64,000 nt of DNA from GCA-2794515 sp033763335. GTDB taxonomy: Bacteria > Chloroflexota > Anaerolineae > Aggregatilineales > Phototrophicaceae. How positions within the stretch are numbered: the first letter of the stretch is position 1; each line of letters begins with the position of its first letter. Positions 51,205 to 61,800 of the stretch are shown here, piece by piece. The notes under the pieces were generated by a model that ran no database searches, was not told the origin of the DNA, and saw only the letters and a list, made by a program, of their open reading frames with translations. The DNA is taken from assembly GCA_033763335.1 (NCBI GenBank), contig JANRKU010000028.1, positions 1-64,000 of the forward strand. The letters are read 5' to 3'. The position numbers were made by a program, and so were the translations under genes.

Positions 51205-52752
51205 ATGACAACCATTACCCCCCCACTGGAATTGAATACCACTACACCCCCAAGCACCCGCAAAATCGTCAGCAATCCGCTTACCGATTTTCGCCGTGTC
51301 ATGGGCAATGCCCTCATCATCACACGGCGCGAAGTGTCGGATAGTTTCCGCGATTGGCGCATTTTAGCCCCAATTATCATCCTCACCTTTATGTTTCCAT
51401 TTTTGGCACAATTTGTCGCAACCCAATTCACCAATTATGTTGATAGCTTTGGCGCACGACTCATCGGTGAGCGCACTGTGCCATTTTTGCTGATGATTGT
51501 CGGATTTTTCCCCATATCTATTTCGTTGGTCATTGCGCTAGAGACGTTTGTCGGCGAAAAAGAACGCCGTAGCCTAGAACCCCTCCTCAGCACTCCATTG
51601 ACCAATACGGAATTGTATATTGGCAAAACATTAGCGGCGATGATTCCGCCCCTGCTGTCTAGTTTTGGCGGGATGGGTGTCTATATGCTATCGCTGTTTT
51701 TTGGCAGTTATCAATGGCGACCCGAATTTTTATTGGTGGTGCAAATCCTCATCCTCACAGGGGTGCAGGCATTGGTGATGGTGGCGGGCGCGGTGGTGGT
51801 CAGTAGCCAAACCAATAGCACCCGTGCGGCGAATTTGCTGGCGAGTTTTATCATCATCCCTATGGCGCTCCTCATTCAAGGGGAGAGTATCATCATGTTT
51901 ATGGCACCAGATGCCGAATCGCCTCGTGGGATTGGGGCATTATGGGCGATTATTATTGGGATGATTGTGGTAGCAGTATTATTTTTGCGCGTGGGCAACA
52001 GTATTTTTAACCGCGAAGAATTGCTCGGTAATATCATAGACCGCCTCAATATTCGCGGATTTTTTGGCAAAGTATTCCGTTATGCCCGTGCAGTAGATGC
52101 CTCTGGCACACCCGCCAAAAATATCGTGCAATTTTATACAAAGGCTATCCCCTATAGCCTATCGCAAATTCGCCCCGCCATCAAAATCACGGGGATTGTT
52201 TTTATCATTGCCTTTGTTGCAGGTGCATTGGTAGCCATGCTTCCCGCCTATCGCCTGCCATTGCCCTCACAAGACGTATTATTAAGTGCGCGTGGTCAAT
52301 TGCATGAATTTGTTTTTCGTGTAGAAGTCGTGCCGATGGGATTCATCATAGACCAAAATATCCGCGTGGTTATCCTCACCTTTTTGCTAGGGACATTCTC
52401 ATTTGGGGTGATGGGCTTGGTCATACCGCCGATTACATTGGCGGTTCTGGGATACATCTCTGGCACAGTGTTTGTGGCTGGCTATAACCCGATTATCCTC
52501 GCGGGGAGCATTTTGCCACACGGCATCATCGAATTAACGGTATTGCTGATTGCATCGGCATCATCTCTGGCTATGGGCGCAGTTGTCACCCGTCCGCCAA
52601 AGGGAAGCACCGTTGGTCATGCGTGGACAGTACGGCTTGGCGATTCGATTAAATTGTTCATCGGCATCATTTTGCCCGGTTTGTTAATCGCGGCGGTGAT
52701 TGAATCCATCATCACCCCACGCATCGCATTATGGGCATTAGGCATGATGTAA
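51205..52752 (+). CDS. ABC-2 permease fused to a SpoIIM-like domain
   Basis: 515 residues. The N-terminal 300 residues are an ABC-2 permease of the NatB/YhaP type (REVSDSFRDWRILAPIIIL, ALETFVGEKERRSLEPLLSTPL). The C-terminal 200 residues have another membrane bundle ending FLLGTFSFGVMGL, GYNPIILAGSILPHGIIELTVLLIASASSLAMG, the pattern of stage II sporulation protein M-like membrane proteins. The fusion is uncommon in well-studied bacteria. GGAGG precedes the ATG, which overlaps the preceding stop region. Confidence 0.85.
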   Translation: MTTITPPLELNTTTPPSTRKIVSNPLTDFRRVMGNALIITRREVSDSFRDWRILAPIIILTFMFPFLAQFVATQFTNYVDSFGARLIGERTVPFLLMIVGFFPISISLVIALETFVGEKERRSLEPLLSTPLTNTELYIGKTLAAMIPPLLSSFGGMGVYMLSLFFGSYQWRPEFLLVVQILILTGVQALVMVAGAVVVSSQTNSTRAANLLASFIIIPMALLIQGESIIMFMAPDAESPRGIGALWAIIIGMIVVAVLFLRVGNSIFNREELLGNIIDRLNIRGFFGKVFRYARAVDASGTPAKNIVQFYTKAIPYSLSQIRPAIKITGIVFIIAFVAGALVAMLPAYRLPLPSQDVLLSARGQLHEFVFRVEVVPMGFIIDQNIRVVILTFLLGTFSFGVMGLVIPPITLAVLGYISGTVFVAGYNPIILAGSILPHGIIELTVLLIASASSLAMGAVVTRPPKGSTVGHAWTVRLGDSIKLFIGIILPGLLIAAVIESIITPRIALWALGMM

Positions 52753-52772
52753 AAACCCTAATTTTAGGGGGC

Positions 52773-52840
52773 TTGCACCGTTCTGTAATTTGCATATACT
52801 AGAATTATCGTTCAAAACAAAATAGCGGATTACAGAACGG
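52773..52840 (+). promoter_or_regulatory. Promoter region with 12-bp inverted repeat before the VOC gene
   Basis: CCGTTCTGTAAT at 52778-52789 is the exact inverse complement of ATTACAGAACGG at 52829-52840. A candidate -10 TATACT (52795-52800) lies just after the first arm. The second arm ends at the GGAG ribosome-binding site, so this may be an operator pair or a leader hairpin. Confidence 0.5.
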
Positions 52841-52849
52841 AGTATCACA

Positions 52850-53182
52850 ATGAATGTTGGTAGTTTTTACCCCGCATTGACTGTCAAAGATTTGCAAGCC
52901 TCTCGGAAGTTTTATGAAACACTCGGCTTTGTCGTCTTTGATGGCAAAGAAGAAGAAAATTGGCTCATGCTCAAAAATGGCGATATAAAAATCGGCTTAT
53001 TTCAGGGCATGTTCGATGAAAATCTGCTCACCTTCCACCCGCCTGATGTCCGTGCTATCCAAAAACACCTCAAAGCGGCGGGGATTCCCCTCATCCTAGA
53101 AGCCGATGAGACCACCACAGGACCTGCTCATATCACCCTAAAAGACCCAGATGGCAACGACATCATGTTCGACCAGTTCTAA
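52850..53182 (+). CDS. VOC superfamily (glyoxalase-like) protein
   Basis: 110 residues, a single VOC unit of paired beta-alpha-beta-beta-beta modules: FYPALTVKDLQASRKFYETLGF at the start and ITLKDPDGNDIMFDQF at the end. The final Glu/Asp of the metal site is not the classical Glu. Members include isomerases, dioxygenases and resistance proteins; none can be chosen. GGAG lies nine bases upstream. The unusual inverted repeat upstream hints at regulation. Confidence 0.85.
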   Translation: MNVGSFYPALTVKDLQASRKFYETLGFVVFDGKEEENWLMLKNGDIKIGLFQGMFDENLLTFHPPDVRAIQKHLKAAGIPLILEADETTTGPAHITLKDPDGNDIMFDQF

Positions 53183-53267
53183 ATATCAATTTTGGGCTTG
53201 CGCCTGTGTGCTATCTGATATAATGAGGTCATAATTAACTCGCATAAGTATTCATTAGGGCGTTTTT

Positions 53268-54026
53268 ATGGCTCGAATTATCATTTTAGGGTCGGCGGCG
53301 GCGGTCAACGATGCCCAACACGACTATACACACATACTCCTCATCGGCGACAAAGGCACCCCTGTATTGATTGATGCGGGGTCAAATCCGTTGGGTAAAA
53401 TCAAAGATTTGGGTGTGGATGACGAAGATTTACGCGATGTCATCCTCACCCACTTTCATCCCGATCATGTGTCGGGTGTGCCAAATATGCTCATGCACAT
53501 GTGGCTATTGGGTAGGCAATCGCCACTGCGTTTTTATGGTTTGCATCATTGTGTCAACCGCATTGAAGATATGATGATGAGCTTTGGCTGGCAGGAATTT
53601 CCCAATTTTTATAACACCACCTTTCACCGTATCAGTGAACGTGATGAAGCACGGGTGATGGAAAACGACGAGTTTCTGATAACCTCATGGACAGTCAAGC
53701 ACTTTGTCCCCACCATCGGCTTGCGCGTGGTCAATAAAATTTCGGGCAAGGTCATGGCATATAGCTGTGACACAGAACCCACCCCCAACTTGTATAAATT
53801 GGCACAAGGCGCAGATTTGCTCATCCATGAAGCGGCTGGTCCACCACCAGGGCATAGCACAGCTCGCCAAGCAGGTGAAGTAGCCACTGCTGTCGGCGCA
53901 AAATCATTGTATCTCATTCATTATCAAGTATGGAACACAGACCCTACCCCATTGGTAGGCGAGGCGGCAGAAGCCTATAGCGGAGAAATTACCCTCTGCA
54001 AAGATTTTGATGAATTTGAGTTTTAA
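53268..54026 (+). CDS. MBL-fold metallo-hydrolase
   Basis: 252 residues. The metal-binding His-x-His-x-Asp-His motif is THFHPDHVSG near residue 64, and ILGSAAAVND opens the fold in the style of RNase Z/arylsulfatase-like hydrolases. SCDTEPTPNLYKLAQGADLLIHEAAG and the terminal YLIHY block complete it. The substrate is unknown. It is convergent with the next gene by 12 bp. Confidence 0.87.
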   Translation: MARIIILGSAAAVNDAQHDYTHILLIGDKGTPVLIDAGSNPLGKIKDLGVDDEDLRDVILTHFHPDHVSGVPNMLMHMWLLGRQSPLRFYGLHHCVNRIEDMMMSFGWQEFPNFYNTTFHRISERDEARVMENDEFLITSWTVKHFVPTIGLRVVNKISGKVMAYSCDTEPTPNLYKLAQGADLLIHEAAGPPPGHSTARQAGEVATAVGAKSLYLIHYQVWNTDPTPLVGEAAEAYSGEITLCKDFDEFEF

Positions 54027-54038
54027 GGCACTATCCAA

Positions 54039-54248
54039 TTACGAAAACGCAACTTCATGCTCGGCGGCGACCACCACATGGATAAACTGAAATCCATCGC
54101 GTGGGGGCATCATCTCATAGACTTCTACCACGCGAAAGAAGCGCGGTCCAACCCGAACACGCATCCCAATGGTGGGCATTTCGGTCTCGTTTTTAATAGC
54201 ACCCGGAAAATCGCCCCCCTGCACAACATAGCTCACTTTGTATATCAT
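54039..54248 (-). CDS. Small conserved protein, 69 aa
   Basis: The start is ATG 54248, with GAGGGA about eight bases upstream; a longer frame inside the neighbouring gene is rejected. The sequence is beta-rich (MRVRVGPRFFRVVEVYEMMP), suggests a small barrel-like fold and has no recognisable family. It starts 11 bp after the stop of the cyclic nucleotide-binding protein on the same strand and is likely cotranscribed. Confidence 0.65.
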   Translation of the reverse strand: MIYKVSYVVQGGDFPGAIKNETEMPTIGMRVRVGPRFFRVVEVYEMMPPRDGFQFIHVVVAAEHEVAFS

Positions 54249-54259
54249 CTTTCTTTCCC

Positions 54260-54712
54260 TCACGAGTCTGATGAATCTAGGTGACGATGGCGCAACTTGA
54301 ACGACAAATCTTTGGCAATATTTCGCATGAGTAAAAAGCCAATGGCAGTGTCTTCTTGGCAAAGTGCCAAGAATTTGTTGATAGATAGCCGATAAAGCAG
54401 TGTGCCATCATCTACTACCTGAATGGTCGCAGAGCGCACGCCACTATCTACCAATGCCATTTCGCCAAACACCTGCCCACGTCCCAAATAAACCGTGGGG
54501 ATGTCATCTACAATAACGGCAACCTGACCTTCTGCCACGATATACATCGCATCGGGGTGGCTCGCCTGAAGAAAAATCACCGCCTCGTTCATATAGGCTT
54601 CACATATACTTAATAAAGCAATGCGCTCCAATTGAGCAGAAGACAGCCCTCCAAATAATTCAATTTGCTGAAATAATGTCACCGAATCGGTGAGATTTAT
54701 CGCATTTTCCAT
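54260..54712 (-). CDS. Cyclic nucleotide-binding domain protein
   Basis: About 150 residues, made of one cNMP-binding domain: LFGGLSSAQLERIA at the start and the phosphate-binding cassette GQVFGEMALVDSGVRSATIQ near residue 80. No DNA-binding helix-turn-helix follows, so it is not a CRP-type regulator; it may be a stand-alone sensor. ATG 54712 is preferred over GTG 54721. The stop lies close upstream of the small 69-aa gene. Confidence 0.85.
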   Translation of the reverse strand: MENAINLTDSVTLFQQIELFGGLSSAQLERIALLSICEAYMNEAVIFLQASHPDAMYIVAEGQVAVIVDDIPTVYLGRGQVFGEMALVDSGVRSATIQVVDDGTLLYRLSINKFLALCQEDTAIGFLLMRNIAKDLSFKLRHRHLDSSDS

Positions 54713-54865
54713 ATAAATCACAAACTTCTTACCAACTATTTCTTTATATCATAGCCAAAATTAGCGATAAAGGCAACAAACCTTCAAATTTTGGTTATTT
54801 CTAACCTATATCTTACGGATACGTGTTATCTTTATGAATGTATTGTCAATAAATATTGAGGTGAT

Positions 54866-57376
54866 ATGCGAAAATTTAACATGCAATTCTTCTCACCAGA
54901 CGACACATCCGCCAGCGAAGACTGGGACGGCGATGACGAAGAACAGACCAAATTACCCGAAGCGTTACCCATTTTGCCCCTGCGTGGGTTAGTGGCATAT
55001 CCGCAAACGGCTGTTCCCCTAACAGTTGGGCAACCCCGTAGCATTGCGTTGATTGATGCCACCATGAGCAAAGACCGCCTCATCGGGCTATTCACATCCA
55101 AAAAGCCCGAACTCGATACCCCTTCTCCAGACGATATTTATCCCATTGGGGTACTGGCTTATATTCAACGCATTTTCCGCGCCCCAGATGGCACGATTCG
55201 CATTTTGGTGCAATGCCAAGCGCGGATTCGGATTGATGAATATCTCGAAAAAGAACCTTATTTAACGGCAAAAGTCAGTTTCGATAAAGAAACGGTAGAG
55301 ACTAACCTCGAAACCGAAGCCCTTATGCGGACAATCACTGACCAATTTAGCCGTCTGGCAGATTTATTGCCCAATATCCCCAGTGAATTGGTCAATTCTG
55401 CCCTGAACACAGAAAATCCCTTGCAATTGGTCTATGCCATTTCAACCTATGTGCGGATGGATTTGGATAAAGCCCAAGCTATCCTCGAAGAAAAGACAGC
55501 AGAAAGCAAATTACGCCTGCTATCCGATACGATGGCGAAGGAATTGGATGTGTTGGAATTGGGGCGCAAAATCCAATCGGAAGCACAATCCGAGATGGAA
55601 AAAACCCAACGCGATTATTATCTGCGCGAACAACTCAAAGCCATTCAACGCGAATTAGGCGAAAGCGACGACCAACAGGCAGAAGTCGAAGAATTCCGCG
55701 AAAAAATTGAGTCACTTGGAATGCCAGAAGAGGCACACAAAGAGGCAAAACGCGAATTAGACCGCCTCTCACGGTTGCCTATTTCATCAGCAGAATATGG
55801 TGTCATCCGTACCTATTTGGATTGGATGGTTCACCTGCCTTGGTCAAAACGGTCAGATGATTTACTCGACATCGCCAACGCCCGCAAGGTGTTGGATGAA
55901 GACCATTATGGGCTAAAAGACATCAAAGAACGCATCTTGGAATTTTTGGCGGTTCGCAAAATCAAAAAAGACCGCGAAAAGGAATTTTTGACCAAAGACC
56001 AAGATTATCTGCGTAAAGACCGTCTGGGCGCAATTTTGTGCTTTGTTGGACCTCCAGGGGTGGGTAAAACCTCGCTTGGGGCTTCGATTGCGCGTGCCAT
56101 GGGACGCAAATTTATCCGCATGAGCTTGGGTGGTATTCGGGACGAAAGCGAAATTCGTGGCTTCCGCCGTACCTATATCGGTGCGTTGCCCGGTCGTATT
56201 TTGCAGACCATCCGCCGTGTCGAAACACGCAACCCCGTCATCATGCTCGATGAAATTGATAAATTGGGGCGTGATTTCCGTGGCGACCCCGCCGCCGCCC
56301 TGCTCGAAGTATTAGACCCAGAGCAAAATTCAGAATTCCGCGACCATTATCTGGATGTGGCATTCGACCTGAGCGAAGTGTTGTTCATCACCACCGCCAA
56401 TGACCTCGACACCATCCCCGGTCCATTGCTTGACCGTATGGAAGTGATTAAGCTCAGTGGTTACACTGAACTAGAAAAATTGGCAATCGCCTCTCAATAT
56501 TTGGTCAGACGGCAAATTCGTGAAAATGGGTTACATCCAGAAGAAATCGAATTTACCGATGATGTCTTGCTCGAAATTATCCGTGAATATACCCGCGAAG
56601 CCGGTGTACGCACCTTAGAGCGCGAAATTGGGCGTATCGCTCGTAAAATTGTGACGAAAGTCGCATCTGGTGATACAGGCAAGGTCATTATCACCAAAGA
56701 GATGGCGCGTGAATTGCTCGGAAACCCCAAATATGGGTATCGTACCGAGATTGAAGAACGCACCGACTTACCGGGTGTTGCCACAGGGTTGGCATGGACA
56801 CCTGTTGGTGGGGATGTCTTGTTCATCGAAGCGACACGCATGGCTGGCAGTAAGGGTTTCCAAATCACAGGGCAATTGGGCGATGTCATGCAAGAAAGCG
56901 CCAAACTCGCCCTGAGCTACATCCGCGCCAAAGCGGGTGAATTGGGCATTGATGCCGATTTTTATGCCAACAGTGATATTCATATCCATGTGCCAGAAGG
57001 CGCTGTCCCCAAAGACGGACCATCGGCGGGTGTGACGCTCACCGTAGCACTCGCATCACTGCTGACCAACCGCCCCACACGGCGTAATGTCGCCATGACG
57101 GGTGAAATCACCCTACAGGGCAAAATTTTGCCAGTCGGCGGGATTAAAGAAAAAGTGTTGGCGGCGCATCGGCTCGGTGTGGACACGGTCATTTTGCCCC
57201 GCAAGAATAAAAATGACCTAGATGAATTGCCAGATGAAGTCCGTAATACGTTACACTTCATTTTGGTGGATGATTTGACCACGGCGTTGGATGCGGCACT
57301 CACCCCTGCCCTAACACCCATCATCGGCGCACCGCCCACTGTGATAAAACCAGAAATTCAACCAACCACGCATTAA
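54866..57376 (+). CDS. lon: ATP-dependent protease Lon
   Basis: 836 residues. The N-terminal substrate domain (about 30-230) has LPILPLRGLVAYP. The AAA+ module has Walker A GPPGVGKTSLG near residue 400 and Walker B IMLDEIDK; the C-terminal protease domain has the catalytic Ser in PKDGPSAGVTLT near 710 and the Lys in KEKVLAAHR near 756. Lon degrades misfolded and regulatory proteins. GAGGTG precedes the ATG by a few bases. It is monocistronic. Confidence 0.97.
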   Translation: MRKFNMQFFSPDDTSASEDWDGDDEEQTKLPEALPILPLRGLVAYPQTAVPLTVGQPRSIALIDATMSKDRLIGLFTSKKPELDTPSPDDIYPIGVLAYIQRIFRAPDGTIRILVQCQARIRIDEYLEKEPYLTAKVSFDKETVETNLETEALMRTITDQFSRLADLLPNIPSELVNSALNTENPLQLVYAISTYVRMDLDKAQAILEEKTAESKLRLLSDTMAKELDVLELGRKIQSEAQSEMEKTQRDYYLREQLKAIQRELGESDDQQAEVEEFREKIESLGMPEEAHKEAKRELDRLSRLPISSAEYGVIRTYLDWMVHLPWSKRSDDLLDIANARKVLDEDHYGLKDIKERILEFLAVRKIKKDREKEFLTKDQDYLRKDRLGAILCFVGPPGVGKTSLGASIARAMGRKFIRMSLGGIRDESEIRGFRRTYIGALPGRILQTIRRVETRNPVIMLDEIDKLGRDFRGDPAAALLEVLDPEQNSEFRDHYLDVAFDLSEVLFITTANDLDTIPGPLLDRMEVIKLSGYTELEKLAIASQYLVRRQIRENGLHPEEIEFTDDVLLEIIREYTREAGVRTLEREIGRIARKIVTKVASGDTGKVIITKEMARELLGNPKYGYRTEIEERTDLPGVATGLAWTPVGGDVLFIEATRMAGSKGFQITGQLGDVMQESAKLALSYIRAKAGELGIDADFYANSDIHIHVPEGAVPKDGPSAGVTLTVALASLLTNRPTRRNVAMTGEITLQGKILPVGGIKEKVLAAHRLGVDTVILPRKNKNDLDELPDEVRNTLHFILVDDLTTALDAALTPALTPIIGAPPTVIKPEIQPTTH

Positions 57377-57378
57377 CC

Positions 57379-57406
57379 GTAAGGGCGCAACATGTTGCGC
57401 CCTTAC
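57379..57406. repeat. Perfect 28-bp palindrome, second copy
   Basis: Identical to the palindrome at 9624-9651 (left half GTAAGGGCGCAACA, right half its inverse complement). It lies just after lon. Confidence 0.85.
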
Positions 57407-57430
57407 AAAATTGCCTATTTTAGAGATGTT

Positions 57431-57458
57431 GTAGTGACATGATATATCATGCCACTAC
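57431..57458. repeat. 28-bp palindrome with a different core
   Basis: GTAGTGACATGATA followed by TATCATGCCACTAC. The length is the same as in the perfect copies but the core differs entirely, with one mismatch in the arms. It is 24 bp from the previous palindrome. Confidence 0.7.
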
Positions 57459-57491
57459 CGCATACACCTATCAATGAAAACACCCCTTACA

Positions 57492-58694
57492 TCATTTCCA
57501 CGCCAAGACATATTTTCCCCGTGTGGTCTGCGATGTCGCCGTGTACATCACCGTTTGCCCATTAACCACCAATACGTCAGCATGACCAACACCCCAATTA
57601 TCTGCCATATCGCCCAAAATGGGATTTTGCGGATATTTTTCCCATTCGCCATCAATCGCATTTCCCACCGACCGCGCCAATCCTAACCCAAATTGATTAT
57701 CGCGCCCAAATTCCAATTCACTGGGTCCGCGAATCCCCTCATAGAACAGATAATAATGCTCCCCCACTTTGAGGATTTCAGCAGAACTCACATACCGAAA
57801 ATCGAAGAAGGCATTGGCATCCGCGCCAAAAACCGAGACATCGCCATAGGTGGATGCGCCACTGAATAACGGGTCAGTGTTGCATAGGCGCAATTGCCCC
57901 AAATCGGCATTTTTATCACCCACATAACACCGCATGTTAGACGGTGCAGACCCCGCCGCCACAAATACATAAAGCATATCCCCTTCGATATAAATACCGG
58001 GCGGTGCGCCCACCAGACAATCTTCTGCCTGTCCGCGTATGTTGGGATGTGTCCCAATTTGTTCAATCGGGCTACAGGCTGATAGGCTACTGGGGTATGT
58101 CCCACCAGGGGTCACAACATACCGCCAATCTGACCACACCAACCCATCTTCAGAACGGCGCACAATCACCTGTGAATGCCATTCATACGCCATAAACCAC
58201 CATTCGCCATCATAAACCACACGGGGATATTGCTGTGCCGCCGCCCGTGTATTGTGGATGGTGTTGCCATGATGGTCGCGCTGGTCATCGCATGGGCATT
58301 GGGTACAGGGAATCAGGCATACCCCACTGGCAATCGAAAAATTTTCGCCACCATCGCTACTATTCCACACCGTCAAACATCCCGGAAATGCGACAGGCTC
58401 ACCACACGAATCTACAACACCCGCCGATTGATAACTGGCATGGAGATAAGACCGATAATTCCCCCCACCCAAATTTACTGTATCACTCTCACCAATCGGC
58501 AAACCAACATCAGCGCGTTCAAGCACCCATTCGGCACGCCCATCCCAAAAATCTTCGAGTGTGGGATAAGAAGTAGGTTCATTCACCTGTAGGGACGCAA
58601 CATGTTGCGCCTTTACCACCAAAATACCTTGTGGATTGGCGTTTATGACCAGATATAGACACATCATACAGAGCAAAAAAGGCACTTTGAGCAT
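57492..58694 (-). CDS. Secreted beta-propeller-like hypothetical protein
   Basis: About 400 residues. A signal peptide (LKVPFLLCMMCLYLVINA) opens the protein. The rest has repeated Trp/Tyr-rich strands (WWFMAYEWHSQVIVRRSEDG, HYYLFYEGIRGP, VGHADVLVVNGQ), which resemble the five-bladed GH43/GH32-type fold, but I see no sure catalytic acids. Several Cys residues near 120-150 (CLIPCTQCPCDD) may form disulfides. ATG 58694 has GAGGAG six bases upstream. Codons 27-36 lie inside a palindromic repeat. Confidence 0.78.
   Translation of the reverse strand: MLKVPFLLCMMCLYLVINANPQGILVVKAQHVASLQVNEPTSYPTLEDFWDGRAEWVLERADVGLPIGESDTVNLGGGNYRSYLHASYQSAGVVDSCGEPVAFPGCLTVWNSSDGGENFSIASGVCLIPCTQCPCDDQRDHHGNTIHNTRAAAQQYPRVVYDGEWWFMAYEWHSQVIVRRSEDGLVWSDWRYVVTPGGTYPSSLSACSPIEQIGTHPNIRGQAEDCLVGAPPGIYIEGDMLYVFVAAGSAPSNMRCYVGDKNADLGQLRLCNTDPLFSGASTYGDVSVFGADANAFFDFRYVSSAEILKVGEHYYLFYEGIRGPSELEFGRDNQFGLGLARSVGNAIDGEWEKYPQNPILGDMADNWGVGHADVLVVNGQTVMYTATSQTTRGKYVLAWK
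58589..58616. repeat. 28-bp palindrome inside a coding region
   Basis: GTAGGGACGCAACATGTTGC and then GCCTTTAC, nearly the same as the perfect copies. On the minus strand it reads as codons for VKAQHVASL in the secreted-protein gene, right after its signal peptide. Confidence 0.8.
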
Positions 58695-58798
58695 CAAAAT
58701 CTCCTCAATATATATCAACTTGTTAAAGGAACTTGCCGAATAGCCTCAAATGTGCCATAGTTAGGCAGATTTTATCAATACGGCATTGTGGGATTATG

Positions 58799-58807
58799 TG
58801 TTATAAT
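58799..58807 (+). promoter_or_regulatory. Candidate extended -10 promoter of the TPR/PDWL gene
   Basis: TGTTATAAT is a full TATAAT with the TGn extension, 45 bases before the start codon at 58852. No good -35 is seen, which is common for extended -10 promoters. Confidence 0.5.
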
Positions 58808-58851
58808 TCTGTGATAAAAGGCGTGGCAAAGCGATAGGCAAAGATGGGTTT

Positions 58852-61800
58852 ATGTCCACACTCAATTTGAAACAATATTTGGCAAAAATAGATACTCTTT
58901 TAGAGGATGAATACTACGATGAGGCGATTTTTCATAGTCGCCATATTTTGAGTTTGTTGCCAAAAAATTTGGCGACCTATCGCCGTTTGGGACGAGCCGA
59001 AGTCGGTGCAAACCGTTGGGATGAAGCCCATAATACCCTGCGCCGTATCTTGAGCTTTGCCCCAGATGATAAAATGGCACACATGGGCTTGAGCAAGGTA
59101 TATCAACGCGCCAAAAAACCAGATGAAGCCTTGTGGCATTTGGAACGCGCCTACGAACAAGACCCCAACAACGAAGCCATCATCAACGAATTGCGCGATT
59201 TGTATCAGGCATATAAAAATATATCCAATGTGCGCCTCCAATTGACGGCGGGTGCTGTTGGTCGGCAATATGCCAAAAATCAACTCTATCCACAAGCCAT
59301 CCAAGTGCTTAAAAATGCCCTCAAACAAACCCCACAACGGGTAGATTTGCGCCTCATGTTGGCGCGAGTTTATCGGGAATCGGGAGATGTGGTCGCCGCC
59401 GCCGAAACATCATTGGATGTATTGGATGTGTTGCCCGATTGTCTTGATGCCAATTACATCATGACCGAAGTGTGGCTCTCTGAGCAACGCCCATCAGATG
59501 CCCAACGCTATTTGAGCGTGGTAGAGGCACTAGACCCCTATCTCGCCATCCGTTTGGCACAAGGACATCCCGCCCCAGACGACCTCGTAGAATTGCCCGA
59601 AGCCGATTATAAGAAAATTGGGCAAACCCTCAGCGACCAAAAACCCGATTGGCTCACTCAAATTGATGATGGGCAAAACCCTATCATTGAATTGGAAGAT
59701 GAAAATTGGTCAGCAGGTGGAGTCAACGACCCCACCTTACGCCTGAATACCGAGCAACTCCTCGATATTGATTTAGATGATGACGACCTCTCATGGCTCG
59801 ATGAACCGACCAGCCCTGTGAGCGCAGAAGAGACACATATCCCAGAAAATACGCGCAAGCGTAGTGGTCTGACGGGCATGTTGACCAAATTTGATAGCGA
59901 AAACAATGAGCAATCAGCCGTTCCTACAGAAGAAATCAATTTTGATGACCTTTTTGGTGCAGATGCCGATGAAACCCCAGATGAACCCGATGAGGTCATG
60001 GCATGGCTCACGGATATGCCATCAGAAACAACCGATGATGAAGAAGATGCCATTCACGCCAGCGATAAACACGACCCACTGGGTTGGTTAAAAGAGAGTG
60101 GTATCGAAATTGTAGACAACAACGCCCTCAGCACCGATATGCTCAACCTGACCAAAGCACCAACCCAAGCCCTAGACCCCAACGACCCCATGAGTTGGTT
60201 ACATGCCAGTGGCATTGAATTGACCGATGAACCAGATGAAGATGTGTTTACACCCTACGAAAAAGTAGATTCTACCATCCTCAAAAGTGCTGATGATGAC
60301 GACCCCATGGCGTGGTTACGCGATAGCGGTGTCGAAATGACTGATGAAACACCTTTGCAAAATTCTTTTGCAGAGGATGACGATTCAATGTTGGTCAATG
60401 ATGCAGACGACCCAATGGCATGGATGCGTGGCAGTGATATTGAATTTGTCGAAGAAGACGAAACACCCCTCCCCACCGCGACAACACCAACAGGTGTCTC
60501 TTCGTGGGAAGATGATAACAGCTTACTGGATGAAATGTTGAGCATGGAAGACCTAACAGGCAATACCGATTCACTGGTCTCTGCACTCAATATGCCTTCA
60601 TCAGCAACTGACGAAGATTGGCAGGACACTATGTTAGACAATTCCTCAGATGATTTTCCAGATTGGCTCTCAGATTCACAACCAACAAGCGATGATGATT
60701 TTTCGTTTGAAGACACCAACGACGAAGAAACACCCGATTGGCTTATGGATATGAAGCCCACAGAAGCCAATTTTGACCCCAATGCGACCAATATCGCCAT
60801 GAATTTTGGTGATATGGATGAAGAAGCTGACGCAGATGAAACACCCGATTGGTTGGCAGATATGAAACCAACCGAAACGCCTGTGGCAGAAGATGATTTC
60901 GATTTCTTATCCGATGACACCCTAGACGAAGCCGTTGCAGAAGATACCCCAGACTGGTTGGCAGATATGAAGCCAGCACAGACTCCTGTGGCGGAAGATG
61001 ATTTCGATTTCCTGTCTGATGACACCCTAGACGAAACAGTAGCAGAAGATGAAACACCAGATTGGTTATCGGGTGTTTCTGCCTCATCCACCGAAGCGAC
61101 ATTCGACCCAGAAGCGACCAATATCGGTATGAATTTTGCCGATTTGAAACAAGAAACCGATGATGATTTCTTGCTGGATGATGACGAATTGGTCACAGAA
61201 GACGACACACCCGATTGGTTATCTGGCATGGGTACAGCCGCCTCTATCGAAGATGACGAATTAGAAAAAGAAGATACCCCAGATTGGCTGTCTGGCATTT
61301 CTGACCCATCGGTTGAAGAAACATCAGAAGATAATTTTGCCTTCACTGAATTATCAAATGACGCTGTAGCAGAAACAGACGACACGCCCGATTGGTTATC
61401 TGGTGTTACCACAGCCTCTATCGAAGATGAACAACCAGAAGAAGAAGATACCCCAGATTGGCTATCAGGTATCTCTGACCCATCTGTCGAAGAAACCGCA
61501 GAGGATAATTTTGCCTTCGCAGAATTATCTGATGAGAATATAGAAGCCGATGAAACACCCGATTGGTTATCTGGCGTGGGTGCTGTAGCCTCTATCGAAG
61601 ATGAACAACCAGAAGAAGAGGAAACACCAGATTGGTTGTCTGGTATCTCTACCCCATCCACCGAAGAAACCACAGAAGATGATTTCGCATTTGCAGAATT
61701 ATCTGATGAGGATATAGAAGCCGATGAAACACCCGATTGGTTATCTGGCGTGGGTGCTGTAGCCTCTATCGAAGATGAACAACCAGAAGAAGAAGATACC

